DNA of 46,433 bases from Robertmurraya korlensis NBRC 107688 (GTDB taxonomy: Bacteria > Bacillota > Bacilli > Bacillales > Cytobacillaceae), in the NCBI RefSeq assembly GCF_001591645.1, contig NZ_BCVH01000030.1:1-46433 (forward strand), given 5' to 3'. Made by a program: the position numbers and the translations under genes. Each line of letters begins with the position of its first letter. Positions within the stretch are counted from its first letter, which is position 1. Under the pieces are notes generated by a model, which was not told the origin of the DNA, did not search any database, and saw only the letters and a program-made list of their open reading frames with translations. Below, piece after piece: positions 25,534-33,361 of this stretch.

Positions 25534-26088
25534 ATGAAAAGCGAGCAACAGTATTTTGAAGAAGGTAAGTCCATCCAATTGTATATGGATGAAATGAGTA
25601 CTTTGAAAGAAGAAAGCTTTACTGTCTATGAGCAGTTTCAATTGCCTGAAGATGGTTTTGTGGAACAATTACAACAACAATCTCTTCATTTCTTGACGAT
25701 AACGGAGGATTGGTGTGGAGATGCCATGATGATCAATCCGGTCATTCGTAAGCTAGCCGAAGCGGCAAACATTGATATGCGTGTCACCTTACGTGACGCT
25801 GACACCGATTTGATTGACCGACACCTAACAAACGGCGGACGTGCGATCCCTATGATTTTGATTCTAAATGAGCAAGGTGAGCTAGTGGGTAAATGGGGAC
25901 CACGAGCACCTGAAGTTCAACAAATGGTTGATGAGCTACGTGCCACCCTGCCAGCCAAAGAAGATCCAACTTTTGCGGAAAAACAAAAAGAAGTCTTTGA
26001 CGCATTGAGAAAAAGCTATGTGGAAAATCACAGCCTTTGGTCATACGTGTATGAAAGCTTTAAAGGAAAAGTATTAGAAATTATATAA
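25534..26088 (+). CDS. Thioredoxin-fold protein with a single active-site Cys
   Basis: 184 aa. The thioredoxin fold is shown by FLTITEDWCGDAMMINPVI near residue 51, where the usual WCxxC motif has become WCGDA, leaving only the first Cys, and by the cis-Pro segment RAIPMILILNEQGE near 103. With no second Cys it cannot reduce disulfides in the normal dithiol way. It may work by a monothiol route or be a binding protein. A C-terminal helical tail of about 45 residues follows. It stands alone between the esterase terminator and a small membrane protein gene. The family is widespread in Bacilli, but I know of no proven role. Confidence 0.8.
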   Translation: MKSEQQYFEEGKSIQLYMDEMSTLKEESFTVYEQFQLPEDGFVEQLQQQSLHFLTITEDWCGDAMMINPVIRKLAEAANIDMRVTLRDADTDLIDRHLTNGGRAIPMILILNEQGELVGKWGPRAPEVQQMVDELRATLPAKEDPTFAEKQKEVFDALRKSYVENHSLWSYVYESFKGKVLEII

Positions 26089-26145
26089 GTTTACTCTGTT
26101 AATCAACCGGGTACTAGTCTACTACCATCACAAAGGAGGACACAT

Positions 26146-26394
26146 ATGGGATTACTTCTTTACTTGATTGTAGGCGGCATCATCGGATGGTTAGCTAGTT
26201 TGATTTCTGGAAACAATCTCCCCTATGGTGTAATTGGGAATATTATCTGCGGAATCGTAGGTGCTTGGATTGGTGGAATGCTTCTTGGGGCATGGGGACC
26301 ATCTTTAGCTGGTATTGCCATAGTACCAGCTTTAATCGGTAGTATTTTGTTTATCTTACTATGGCGGGCTATAGCGAAAATGATTTCGAAATAA
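26146..26394 (+). CDS. GlsB/YeaQ/YmgE-family stress membrane protein
   Basis: An 82-aa protein with three hydrophobic helices rich in Gly: VGGIIGWLASLISG at the N terminus, GNIICGIVGAWIGGMLLG in the middle and ALIGSILFILLWR near the end. This is the transglycosylase-associated protein pattern (GlsB/YeaQ/YmgE). These proteins are usually induced by general stress; their function is not settled. A strong AAAGGAGG site precedes the ATG, and a terminator follows directly. Confidence 0.9.
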   Translation: MGLLLYLIVGGIIGWLASLISGNNLPYGVIGNIICGIVGAWIGGMLLGAWGPSLAGIAIVPALIGSILFILLWRAIAKMISK

Positions 26395-26401
26395 AGTAAT
26401 G

Positions 26402-26430
26402 AAGACAGTCTTAAGGGCTGTCTTTTTTAT
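26402..26430 (+). terminator. Terminator of the GlsB-like gene
   Basis: AAGACAG (26402-26408) pairs with CTGTCTT (26418-26424), followed by TTTTT. Confidence 0.75.
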
Positions 26431-26509
26431 TTGCTAAAAGATGGATTTAATTGTGGAATTTGGACAACTTAATATAAATACGTAAAAATAGCTGAGGTGA
26501 AAGGGTTAC

Positions 26510-26977
26510 ATGATTAAGAGGAGGCATTTTCTATTTAATCTATCAATCATAGCCATTCCATGGTTGTCGTTATTATTTATAGGGAAGAAGAGCTTCAAGC
26601 GTTATTCTTTCGCGGGGTTATTTATTGTCGGCTTTGAAATCATTAATCATATTTACGGGCACAGGAGGAACTGGTGGAAGTTTTATGATGGGTATAAATC
26701 CTTTTTTAAGGATGAACTTCCTTTTAGTATTGGTCCTTACATGCCTCTTTCTATGTGGTTACTCAAGCATTCGTATGGGAATTTCAAAAAATTTCTGTTA
26801 CTCAATGTAATTGCTGATGGACTATTTGCTTTTGTGGTAATGGATGTACTAAAGAAATGTAAAATCATCAGTTTGAATGGACTTAATCGTACTCAATTTT
26901 TCTTCTATATTCATTTTAAAGCGTATTTATTGTATGCCGTACAGTACTTAACTGAAAAATACAGACGAAGACGCTAA
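26510..26977 (+). CDS. Hypothetical membrane protein, 155 aa
   Basis: Not recognised with certainty; the pattern recalls CBO0543-type membrane proteins of Firmicutes. A basic head leads into about four hydrophobic segments: FNLSIIAIPWLSLLFIG near 9-25, SFAGLFIVGFEIINHIYG near 32-50, FSIGPYMPLSMWLLKHSYG near 71-90 and FLLLNVIADGLFAFVVMDVL near 94-114. The tail is strongly basic (KYRRRR). The start ATG 26510 lies behind GAGGTGAAAGGG. Monocistronic. No functional clue from neighbours. Confidence 0.65.
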   Translation: MIKRRHFLFNLSIIAIPWLSLLFIGKKSFKRYSFAGLFIVGFEIINHIYGHRRNWWKFYDGYKSFFKDELPFSIGPYMPLSMWLLKHSYGNFKKFLLLNVIADGLFAFVVMDVLKKCKIISLNGLNRTQFFFYIHFKAYLLYAVQYLTEKYRRRR

Positions 26978-26988
26978 TCTCTAAGAAA

Positions 26989-27016
26989 GAAGGGGAGTGA
27001 TTCCATCCCCTTCCTA
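26989..27016 (-). terminator. Terminator of the LysR gene
   Basis: GAAGGGGA (26989-26996) pairs with TCCCCTTC (27006-27013). On the minus strand TTTCTTAG follows. Confidence 0.6.
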
Positions 27017-27018
27017 TG

Positions 27019-27930
27019 TCATGCCATATAGTAATCGATGATTTGCTTTAATTCCTCTAAATACAATTTAGCTATTCGGCTAAGTTGTGTTTTTTTATTG
27101 ACCACCCAGCCGACTGTAATGAGTTCACCTTCTTCAAGGGGGACAGATACAATGTTGGATCCGTTTAAATCCTCACTTAAAATTCCAGTAGATATCGTAT
27201 ATCCATTCAACCCGATTAACAGATTAAAGAGGGTGGCTCGATCACTAACCTGAATGCTTTTTTTACAAGGAAGGGTGCTAAAAATCTCTTCCGAATAATA
27301 AAACGAGTTATACTCTCCCTGTTCAAATGTAAGGCGTGGGAACTCCTCTAACTCTTCTAACGTGACCGATGCTTTTTTAGCAAGCGGGTTTTGAGAACTG
27401 ACAAATATATGGGGCTTGGCTTCAAAAAGAACATGGAAATCTAATCCTTGCTCCTTAAGCAATTGCAACATCACTTTTTCATTAAATGAGCTCACATACA
27501 AGATTCCTATCTCGCTTCTTAGATTTTTGACGTCTTCAATGATTTCATAGGTCCTGGTTTCCCTTAATGTAAATTGGTATTTATCTTCGCCATGTTTCTT
27601 AATCATACCTACGAATGCGTTCACGGCAAAAGCATAATGCTGGGTAGAAACGGAAAAGAGTTGTTCGGATGGGGCCGTATTAAAGTAACGGCGCTCTAGG
27701 AGTTCCGCTTGCTCCACCACTTGCCTAGCGTATCCAAGAAACTCAGCTCCATCTGTGGAGAGAGTAATTCCTGTAGAAGTACGAGTGAAAATGATAATCC
27801 CTAATTCCTGTTCAAGCTCTTTAATAGCTTTTGATAAACTAGGTTGCGAGACATATAGTCTACGTGCAGCCTCGTTAATCGAACCACAGGCTACCACTTC
27901 TATCACATATTTTAGCTGCTGTAACTTCAT
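27019..27930 (-). CDS. LysR-family transcriptional regulator
   Basis: A 303-aa LTTR. Residues 1-60 are the winged helix (LKYVIEVVACGSINEAARRLYVSQPSLSKAIKELE region) and the rest is a periplasmic-binding-like effector domain. Divergent from a MetE-like enzyme and an MFS symporter with a 139-bp shared region that holds a 9-bp perfect inverted repeat with the ATAAC/GTTAT pattern common in LTTR sites. The usual logic would be autorepression and effector-dependent activation of the divergent genes. The effector is unknown; the aromatic-acid-type symporter suggests a small acid. Confidence 0.92.
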   Translation of the reverse strand: MKLQQLKYVIEVVACGSINEAARRLYVSQPSLSKAIKELEQELGIIIFTRTSTGITLSTDGAEFLGYARQVVEQAELLERRYFNTAPSEQLFSVSTQHYAFAVNAFVGMIKKHGEDKYQFTLRETRTYEIIEDVKNLRSEIGILYVSSFNEKVMLQLLKEQGLDFHVLFEAKPHIFVSSQNPLAKKASVTLEELEEFPRLTFEQGEYNSFYYSEEIFSTLPCKKSIQVSDRATLFNLLIGLNGYTISTGILSEDLNGSNIVSVPLEEGELITVGWVVNKKTQLSRIAKLYLEELKQIIDYYMA

Positions 27931-27964
27931 CTTTATTCTCCATTTTCTTCTATGTATTCCTGGT

Positions 27965-27985
27965 GTTATAACTTTTAGTTATAAC
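27965..27985. promoter_or_regulatory. Likely LysR operator
   Basis: GTTATAACT (27965-27973) and AGTTATAAC (27977-27985) are perfect inverted arms around TTT, in the region between the LysR gene and its divergent target. Confidence 0.6.
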
Positions 27986-28015
27986 AACCGATTCCTTTTA
28001 TCAGTTACACTATAG

Positions 28016-28028
28016 CACGAAAATCGTG
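28016..28028. promoter_or_regulatory. Second palindrome in the LysR-target region
   Basis: CACGA (28016-28020) and TCGTG (28024-28028) around AAA, close to the likely start of transcription of the MetE-like gene. It may be a second operator. No known regulator is matched. Confidence 0.35.
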
Positions 28029-28069
28029 TTAGCATACAAATATTAGAAAAACAGAAAAGAGGGAATAGA

Positions 28070-29182
28070 ATGACAGTAGAAACCAAGGGAAAGAATCAAA
28101 CGATTTTCCGTGCCGATCAAGTGGGAAGTTTATTACGTTCAGATGCCATTAAAACAGCACGATTACAGAGAGCTGCTGGGGAGATACCATTTGAACAATT
28201 AAGAAAGGTCGAGGATAAAGAAATTGCTAGAATCGTAGATAAACAAAAGAAAATCGGCCTTCAGGCTGTGACAGATGGAGAGTTTCGAAGAGCTTGGTGG
28301 CATTTTGATTTCTTGGAAAATTTAGTCGGTGTGGAAGGTTTTTGGGCAGGAAGCGGAATTCAATTTCATCAAACACAAACCAAGTCTCGTGCTATTAAAG
28401 TAACTAGTAAATTAGATTTCGGACAGCATCCGATGCTTGAAGACTATCAGTATCTTCACCAGGTAGCGGGAGACGCTACGGCCAAGTTTACAATTCCAAG
28501 TCCAAGCATGCTTCATTTCCGTGGAGAAGTGGACTCTTCTGTTTATCCAGATGAGGAAGAGTTTTTTGCTGATTTAGCAGCTACATATAAAAAAGGGATT
28601 CAAGCCTTCTACGACGCTGGATGCCGTTACTTACAGTTAGATGATACATCCTGGGCTTATTTATGTTCAGAGGAACAAAAGGAGCAGCTCCGCGCAAAAG
28701 GATTTAATCCTGAGTACTTAGTTAAGATGTATTTACAGACATTAAACACAGCCGTAGCAGATCGACCGGATGATCTTAAAATAACGATGCATATTTGTCG
28801 TGGAAATTTCCGCTCGACTTGGATTTCTTCTGGTGGATACGAACCGGTTGCTGAACAACTATTCGGACACTTGAATATTGATGGGTTCTTTTTAGAATAC
28901 GACAACGATCGTTCAGGTGGATTTGAACCACTTCGTTTTGTAAACAGGCCGAATCTACAAATCGTTTTAGGTTTGGTAACCTCCAAGTTTGGAGAACTAG
29001 AAAACAAGGACGTTATTAAAAAACGCATTGAAGAGGCATCACAATACGTTAATTTAAACCAACTATGCTTGAGTCCTCAATGTGGGTTCGCGTCAACAGA
29101 GGAAGGGAATCTATTAACTGAGGAGCAACAATGGTCAAAGCTTCAGCATGTTGTTGAAATCTCTAAAGAAGTTTGGAGATAG
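28070..29182 (+). CDS. MetE C-terminal-like methyltransferase (YxjG/YxjH type)
   Basis: 370 aa resembling the catalytic barrel of cobalamin-independent methionine synthase, without the MetE N-terminal half. It is like B. subtilis YxjG/YxjH and the cobalamin-independent methionine synthase II family. It begins with FRADQVGSLLR. Zinc-ligand candidates are His and Cys in MHICRGN near residue 241 and Cys in LSPQCGF near 341, and Asp/Trp in LQLDDTSWAY near 189. The family uses a Zn-activated thiol and a methyl donor. No S-box riboswitch precedes it; a LysR operator does, and the next gene is an aromatic-acid-type symporter, so a role in methyl transfer from an imported compound is possible. The substrate is unknown. 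Confidence 0.85.
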   Translation: MTVETKGKNQTIFRADQVGSLLRSDAIKTARLQRAAGEIPFEQLRKVEDKEIARIVDKQKKIGLQAVTDGEFRRAWWHFDFLENLVGVEGFWAGSGIQFHQTQTKSRAIKVTSKLDFGQHPMLEDYQYLHQVAGDATAKFTIPSPSMLHFRGEVDSSVYPDEEEFFADLAATYKKGIQAFYDAGCRYLQLDDTSWAYLCSEEQKEQLRAKGFNPEYLVKMYLQTLNTAVADRPDDLKITMHICRGNFRSTWISSGGYEPVAEQLFGHLNIDGFFLEYDNDRSGGFEPLRFVNRPNLQIVLGLVTSKFGELENKDVIKKRIEEASQYVNLNQLCLSPQCGFASTEEGNLLTEEQQWSKLQHVVEISKEVWR

Positions 29183-29193
29183 GAGGGGAATAA

Positions 29194-30537
29194 ATGCGTA
29201 TCGTTCACACATCCCAAGTCGTTGCCGAAAGTAAGTTCAATAGATTTCATTTACTTGTATTTCTATGGTGTTTTTATGCCATCGCCTTTGATGGGTTTGA
29301 TATTGCTTTATACGGGATCGGATTACCGTTAATGATGGAGGACTATGATTTATCCCTTGTCGAGGCTGGAGCGATTGGCAGCTACACGTTAGTAGGGATG
29401 ATGCTTGGATCCTTCATCCTTGGCTCATTGTCTGACATTATTGGGCGGAAAAGAATATTAGCCATATGTATGCTTTTATTCAGTGTATTTTCCTTATTGG
29501 CTGGCCTAGCTCCCGATTCACTTACCTTTACAATTATGCGATTTATCGCTGCCCTTGGGATGGGGGGGCTAATGCCAGCAGTGATTGCGGTTATGACTGA
29601 ATATTCACCTAAGAAAAGACGAGCAATGATTGTTGCTGCTATGTACTGCGGATATTCCATTGGGGCTATAATAGCATCACTTATCGGTATGTATGTGATG
29701 GAAAGTTTAGGCTGGAGATTTTTATATTGGCTAGGAATTATTCCCTTACTGACGCTGCCATTGTTTCTTAAGCAATTTCCGGAATCACTTTCCTATCTTA
29801 TACTCCGTAATCAAGGGGAAAAGATAGCGAGCATCCTAAACAAAGTGAATCCGACAGGGAATTATCAAGCGACAGACGATTTTGAGTATGTGGCTGTGAA
29901 AGAGCGGGCTAAAGGCTTACCTGCAAAAAAACTATTCACTGACAATCGTGTGGTTAGTACATTGGCTTTTTGGACAATGGTGTTTAGCTGTCTTCTTATG
30001 ATTTATGGCTTAAACACATGGCTACCAAAAATCATGCAAGGGTCTGGTTATGGAATTACGTCAAGCTTATCCTTTAGCCTCGTGTTAGGTGTCGGGCAAA
30101 TAGGAGGATCCTTATTAGGTGGGTATTTAGTGGATCGGGTCGGTCATCGTAAGGTCTTGCTATTTATGTTTTTACTAGGGGCGATTTGCTTTACTTCTTT
30201 AAGTATCACGTCAAATATGTATCTATTATATCTATTAATTGCCCTTGGTGGTGCATGTACGGGTGGTACGCAAAATTTAGTGAACCCATATATTTCAGAA
30301 TTTTACCCACAGGAAATTCGAACAACAGGGCTTAGTGTAACGGTGGGGATTGGAAGAATTGGAGCGATTTTAGCCCCTCTTATCATTGGTCTCTTGCTAA
30401 CGACCAATTTGGAACCACAACAGGCATTTATGGCCTTTGCCGTTCCAAGTATTATTGGAGGATTTGCCCTTTTAGCGGTTCAAGAGAAATACGGTAGTTT
30501 TGACATGGTACTAAAAACAACAAAGAAGAGTGCATAA
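29194..30537 (+). CDS. MFS symporter, AAHS (aromatic acid:H+) type
   Basis: 447 aa, 12 helices. The first helix has the AAHS signature AFDGFDIALYG, whose two Asp residues are needed for transport in PcaK, and loop 2-3 has GSLSDIIGRKRIL. Further family motifs are PESLSYL near residue 195, GGYLVDRVGHRKV near 309 and EFYPQEIRTTGL near 370. The start lies 11 bp after the MetE-like stop behind AGGAGGGG, so both are in one operon controlled by the divergent LysR. It probably imports an aromatic or similar organic acid with protons. Confidence 0.87.
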   Translation: MRIVHTSQVVAESKFNRFHLLVFLWCFYAIAFDGFDIALYGIGLPLMMEDYDLSLVEAGAIGSYTLVGMMLGSFILGSLSDIIGRKRILAICMLLFSVFSLLAGLAPDSLTFTIMRFIAALGMGGLMPAVIAVMTEYSPKKRRAMIVAAMYCGYSIGAIIASLIGMYVMESLGWRFLYWLGIIPLLTLPLFLKQFPESLSYLILRNQGEKIASILNKVNPTGNYQATDDFEYVAVKERAKGLPAKKLFTDNRVVSTLAFWTMVFSCLLMIYGLNTWLPKIMQGSGYGITSSLSFSLVLGVGQIGGSLLGGYLVDRVGHRKVLLFMFLLGAICFTSLSITSNMYLLYLLIALGGACTGGTQNLVNPYISEFYPQEIRTTGLSVTVGIGRIGAILAPLIIGLLLTTNLEPQQAFMAFAVPSIIGGFALLAVQEKYGSFDMVLKTTKKSA

Positions 30538-30543
30538 AGTTAA

Positions 30544-30580
30544 AAAACAGAGCTAATGGAAAAAATTAGCTCTGTTTCTT
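30544..30580. terminator. Terminator between convergent MFS genes
   Basis: AAACAGAGCTAAT (from 30545) pairs with ATTAGCTCTGTTT (30565-30577), followed by a long T run on plus and a shorter one on minus. It can serve both converging genes. Confidence 0.8.
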
Positions 30581-30584
30581 TTTT

Positions 30585-32045
30585 TTATGAAGCTTGATTC
30601 TCTACATGAACTCTTTTAATAAAGATACTAACGATAATCCCAATGACAGCAATGACAATCGCAAAAACAAAGGCATCCTGTACTCCTGAGGTAAAGGCTA
30701 GTAATGAATTAAGTGGATTCGCTGCATCCGTTACGTTCATTAGGTAATCTTCCATACCAGACGAGAGAATCGAAATGGCCACGGCCGTTCCAATGGCACC
30801 GGCCACCTGCTGTAAGGTGTTCATAATCGCTGTTCCATCAGGATACAGTTCACGCGGTAATTGATTTAACCCATTTGTTTGAGCAGGCATCATAATCATC
30901 GAAACCCCAACCATCATCAAAATATGCATGGCAATCAGAAAGGCAGAAGACGTTTCTAAATCAATCGTTGAGAAACCGACTAATGAGCCAGTAACAATCA
31001 CTAGACCTGGGATAACTAACCATTTTGGACCAAATTTATCAAACAAGCTACCCATAACAGGAGACAATAATCCGTTGATAATTCCACCTGGTAAAAGTAG
31101 AAGACCTGCTGCGAATGTACTTAGTGCTAAAGAAGTTTGTAAGTATAGTGGCAACAAAATCATTGACGATAAAATAACCATCATACAAATCAGAACTAAT
31201 AATAAACCAACAACAAACATTGGGTATTTAAATGCACGAAGATTTAACATCGGTTGGCTCATTTTCGCTTGACGAATACAGAATAGAATCAATCCGATTA
31301 ACCCAGCTGAGATAGCGGTAATGACCGTAGGATCTCCCCATCCACCGCCTTCTCCAGCGCTACTAAATCCGTAAACAACTCCACCGAATCCAATAGTTGA
31401 TAAAACAATAGAAAGGATATCGATTTTAGGTTTTGTTGGGGTGGAGACATTTTGCATAAAGGCAATCCCGAAAACAAGGGCGAACACTAAAAATGGAAGG
31501 GAAACCCAGAAGATCCAATGCCATGAAAGTGTTTTTAGAATAAGTCCTGACAGGGTTGGTCCCACAGCCGGTGCAAACATAATCACTAGACCCATCAGTC
31601 CCATGATTTTCCCACGCTTATACGGCGGAACAATTAATAGAATCGTATTAAACATTAATGGTAGCATTAATGCAGTACCCATGGCCTGAACCACACGAGC
31701 CACCATTAATAAATCAAAGGTAGGAGCGATGGCTGCGATAAAAGTTCCGATAATCGATAAGGCTATAGATACAATAAATAATTGTCTTGTAGAAAACCAT
31801 TGTAAGATTAGACCAGACACAGGAACAAGAATTCCTAATGTTAGTAAGTAGCCGGTTGTGAGCCATTGAACCGTTGTTTCCTTGATAGCAAAGTCTTCTA
31901 TTAAACTACCTAATGCCATATTCAAGGCTGTTTCACTGAACAACCCGATAAAACCAGCAATTAAGAAAGAGACAAGAATCGGGAGGACTTTATATTCACC
32001 CGTTTCTTCCCCTTGAGTTTTACTCATTTGAGTGTCGATATTCAT
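30585..32045 (-). CDS. lmrB: DHA2-family multidrug exporter (EmrB/QacA, LmrB-like)
   Basis: A 486-aa drug:H+ antiporter with 14 predicted helices. Helix 4 and 5 motifs are present: ARVVQAMGTALMLPL near residue 115 and GLVIMFAPAVGPTLSGL near 152, and LTTGYLLTLGILVPVSG near 64 at the second helix. ATG has AGGAGG 8 bp upstream. It follows a TetR gene by 12 bp on the same strand, the same arrangement as B. subtilis lmrA-lmrB, which gives lincomycin and puromycin resistance when derepressed. The symbol is by similarity of family and context; drug range is not predicted. Confidence 0.85.
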   Translation of the reverse strand: MNIDTQMSKTQGEETGEYKVLPILVSFLIAGFIGLFSETALNMALGSLIEDFAIKETTVQWLTTGYLLTLGILVPVSGLILQWFSTRQLFIVSIALSIIGTFIAAIAPTFDLLMVARVVQAMGTALMLPLMFNTILLIVPPYKRGKIMGLMGLVIMFAPAVGPTLSGLILKTLSWHWIFWVSLPFLVFALVFGIAFMQNVSTPTKPKIDILSIVLSTIGFGGVVYGFSSAGEGGGWGDPTVITAISAGLIGLILFCIRQAKMSQPMLNLRAFKYPMFVVGLLLVLICMMVILSSMILLPLYLQTSLALSTFAAGLLLLPGGIINGLLSPVMGSLFDKFGPKWLVIPGLVIVTGSLVGFSTIDLETSSAFLIAMHILMMVGVSMIMMPAQTNGLNQLPRELYPDGTAIMNTLQQVAGAIGTAVAISILSSGMEDYLMNVTDAANPLNSLLAFTSGVQDAFVFAIVIAVIGIIVSIFIKRVHVENQAS

Positions 32046-32057
32046 TCTTTTTTCCTC

Positions 32058-32639
32058 CTAATGGTGCTTTTGATTAAGTAAAGCAGGTATCTGATTAGCA
32101 ATTATCCGCAAAGTATCCCCGCTTTTATTAGTTAATGATATCGTGATTGCGCCTTCAAGCAGGGCATTGATGGTAACGGCAAGCTCTTGGGCTTTGGTTG
32201 TTTTGTAGCCACTTTGTTCAAGCTTTTCAGCGTAAAGATTCTGCCATTCTTTGAAGGTTGATTCACAAGCAAGTCGAAGTGTTTCATGAGTATTAGCCGT
32301 TTCTGCAGCTAGTAGGCCGATTTTTAATCCTTCCATCCGATCTTGTGTATCAAAGAACAACGCTATGTTTTTCACATGCTGTTGAAAGGCTTTGACCACA
32401 TCATCAGCAGAATCTAAATCTTTTCCAGCTGCCTCAAGTACAAGCTTCTTCATCAAGTGAATCGCTTCTAAAGCAATCTCTTCCTTTCCTTTTGGAAAAT
32501 GGTAATACAGGGATCCCTTTGGTGTGCCACTCTCCTCAATAATTTGATTGATTCCCGTTCCGTTATAACCTTGAGTCTGAAACAGACGAGTGGCTGTTTT
32601 TAATATAATCTCTTTTGTATGTTCCTTTTTAATTTTCAT
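32058..32639 (-). CDS. lmrA: TetR-family repressor (LmrA/YxaF-like)
   Basis: 193 aa. The N-terminal TetR helix-turn-helix spans residues 5-50 (ILKTATRLFQTQGYNGTGI, then GTPKGSLYYHFPKGKEEIA), and the C-terminal part is the LmrA/YxaF-type ligand domain. ATG 32639 is taken because ATG 32651 overlaps its own ribosome site; either gives the same domain. It forms an operon with the drug exporter and would repress it until a flavonoid or drug binds. An operator-like palindrome lies just upstream. Confidence 0.85.
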   Translation of the reverse strand: MKIKKEHTKEIILKTATRLFQTQGYNGTGINQIIEESGTPKGSLYYHFPKGKEEIALEAIHLMKKLVLEAAGKDLDSADDVVKAFQQHVKNIALFFDTQDRMEGLKIGLLAAETANTHETLRLACESTFKEWQNLYAEKLEQSGYKTTKAQELAVTINALLEGAITISLTNKSGDTLRIIANQIPALLNQKHH

Positions 32640-32663
32640 GTATGAATACATCCTTTTAGAAAT

Positions 32664-32681
32664 TATAGAGATTGGTCTATA
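32664..32681. promoter_or_regulatory. Likely LmrA/YxaF-type operator
   Basis: TATAGAGATTGGTCTATA, with TATAGA/TCTATA arms, resembles the ATAGAC-GTCTAT type of box bound by LmrA and YxaF in B. subtilis. It lies 25 bp before the TetR start. Confidence 0.5.
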
Positions 32682-32799
32682 TAAATATAGTGATGATTTA
32701 GAGTAATGTCAATTACTAAGTTGTATATGTTGTTAACTTATTGGTTTGTAGTGTGGACGGCGAATGTTTGTACAGGTGGGGTAAGATATTACCGATGCA

Positions 32800-32902
32800 T
32801 GATTCGGACAGGAGTCAAGGGAAAAAGGAGAAGAGAATCCGAATGGAGTATTGATTCAGACAGGTGAATAAGGAACATGAGAGCAATGTCCGAATGCAGG
32901 AA
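32800..32902. repeat. Two degenerate 52-bp tandem units
   Basis: Units at 32800-32851 and 32852-32902 both run from TGATTC(G/A)GACAGG to CCGAATG(G/C)AG and align over their full length with scattered differences. They fill much of the gap 32682-32905, which has no gene. ATTCGGAC and GTCCGAAT at the ends are reverse complements, so the pair can also fold. Confidence 0.55.
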
Positions 32903-32905
32903 ACG

Positions 32906-32946
32906 TAAAAAGGGATGACACGAACAATCCATTCGTATCATCCCTT
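32906..32946 (-). terminator. Terminator of the minus arm of the ars island
   Basis: Arms at 32910-32924 and 32932-32946 pair over 15 bp with one mismatch; on the minus strand TTTTTACG follows. Confidence 0.75.
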
Positions 32947-32964
32947 CATACATATATTCAGCCA

Positions 32965-33099
32965 TTAGCAACACTTCGTCTGATCGGATCCACTACAGCA
33001 AGCGCTATTCTTTTCATCTTTTTCAGTAACTTCTTTGATTTCCACACCACAGCAATCTGAGTTCTTATTGTTTCTTACAAGATTTTTTAAAAAGCTCAT
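32965..33099 (-). CDS. 44-aa Cys-Cys protein of the arsenic island
   Basis: ATG 33099 lies behind the strong site AAAGGAGGTGA. The product has three vicinal Cys pairs: DCCG near residue 16, ACCSG near 34 and KCC at the C terminus. It has a short amphipathic head (MSFLKNLVRNN) and otherwise charged residues. I do not recognise a family. Six Cys in 44 residues next to ArsR and ArsD-type genes point to binding of As(III) or another soft metal. It is the last gene of a minus-strand unit ArsR1-54aa-44aa and is followed by a terminator. Confidence 0.7.
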   Translation of the reverse strand: MSFLKNLVRNNKNSDCCGVEIKEVTEKDEKNSACCSGSDQTKCC

Positions 33100-33122
33100 T
33101 TTGGATTCACCTCCTTTCAAAA

Positions 33123-33287
33123 TTAGGCGTTAGTCGGTGTGACGCAGCAATTTGGATCTTTACGAGGAGCAGGGATAGAGATTTTCTTCGATTCTTCTTT
33201 TTCGAAAAACTTCCAGGCGTGTCTAGCACTTCTTTCTACTTCCTGTTGCTTTAGCTTTGCGATTGCGTGATAGTCATGATAAAACAT
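33123..33287 (-). CDS. 54-aa protein with C-terminal NCCVTPT, arsenic island
   Basis: The start is ATG 33287, with AAAGGAG 8 bp upstream. The body is a charged helix (AIAKLKQQEVERSARHAWKFF), then a Pro/Lys linker and the tail DPNCCVTPTNA with a vicinal Cys pair near residue 47. It is preceded by two ATCAA-N6-TTGAT operators, and the leader from operator to ribosome site repeats that of the ArsR1 gene, so both genes have the same control. Function unknown; the Cys pair suggests As(III) binding or delivery. Confidence 0.7.
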   Translation of the reverse strand: MFYHDYHAIAKLKQQEVERSARHAWKFFEKEESKKISIPAPRKDPNCCVTPTNA

Positions 33288-33303
33288 ATGATCGTCTCCT
33301 TTA

Positions 33304-33341
33304 ATCAAAATATATTGATGTATTAATCAAAAAAAATTGAT
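33304..33341. promoter_or_regulatory. ArsR1-type operators 1 and 2
   Basis: ATCAA-N6-TTGAT occurs at 33304-33319 and again at 33326-33341, a centre-to-centre distance of 22 bp (two helical turns), directly before the 54-aa gene on the minus strand. Confidence 0.75.
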
Positions 33342-33361
33342 TTAACCTTTTGAAAGAAAAC

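Noticed and set aside
28029-28069. S-box (SAM) riboswitch before the MetE-like gene
   Set aside because: The gap is far too short and lacks the S-box core; control appears to be by LysR.
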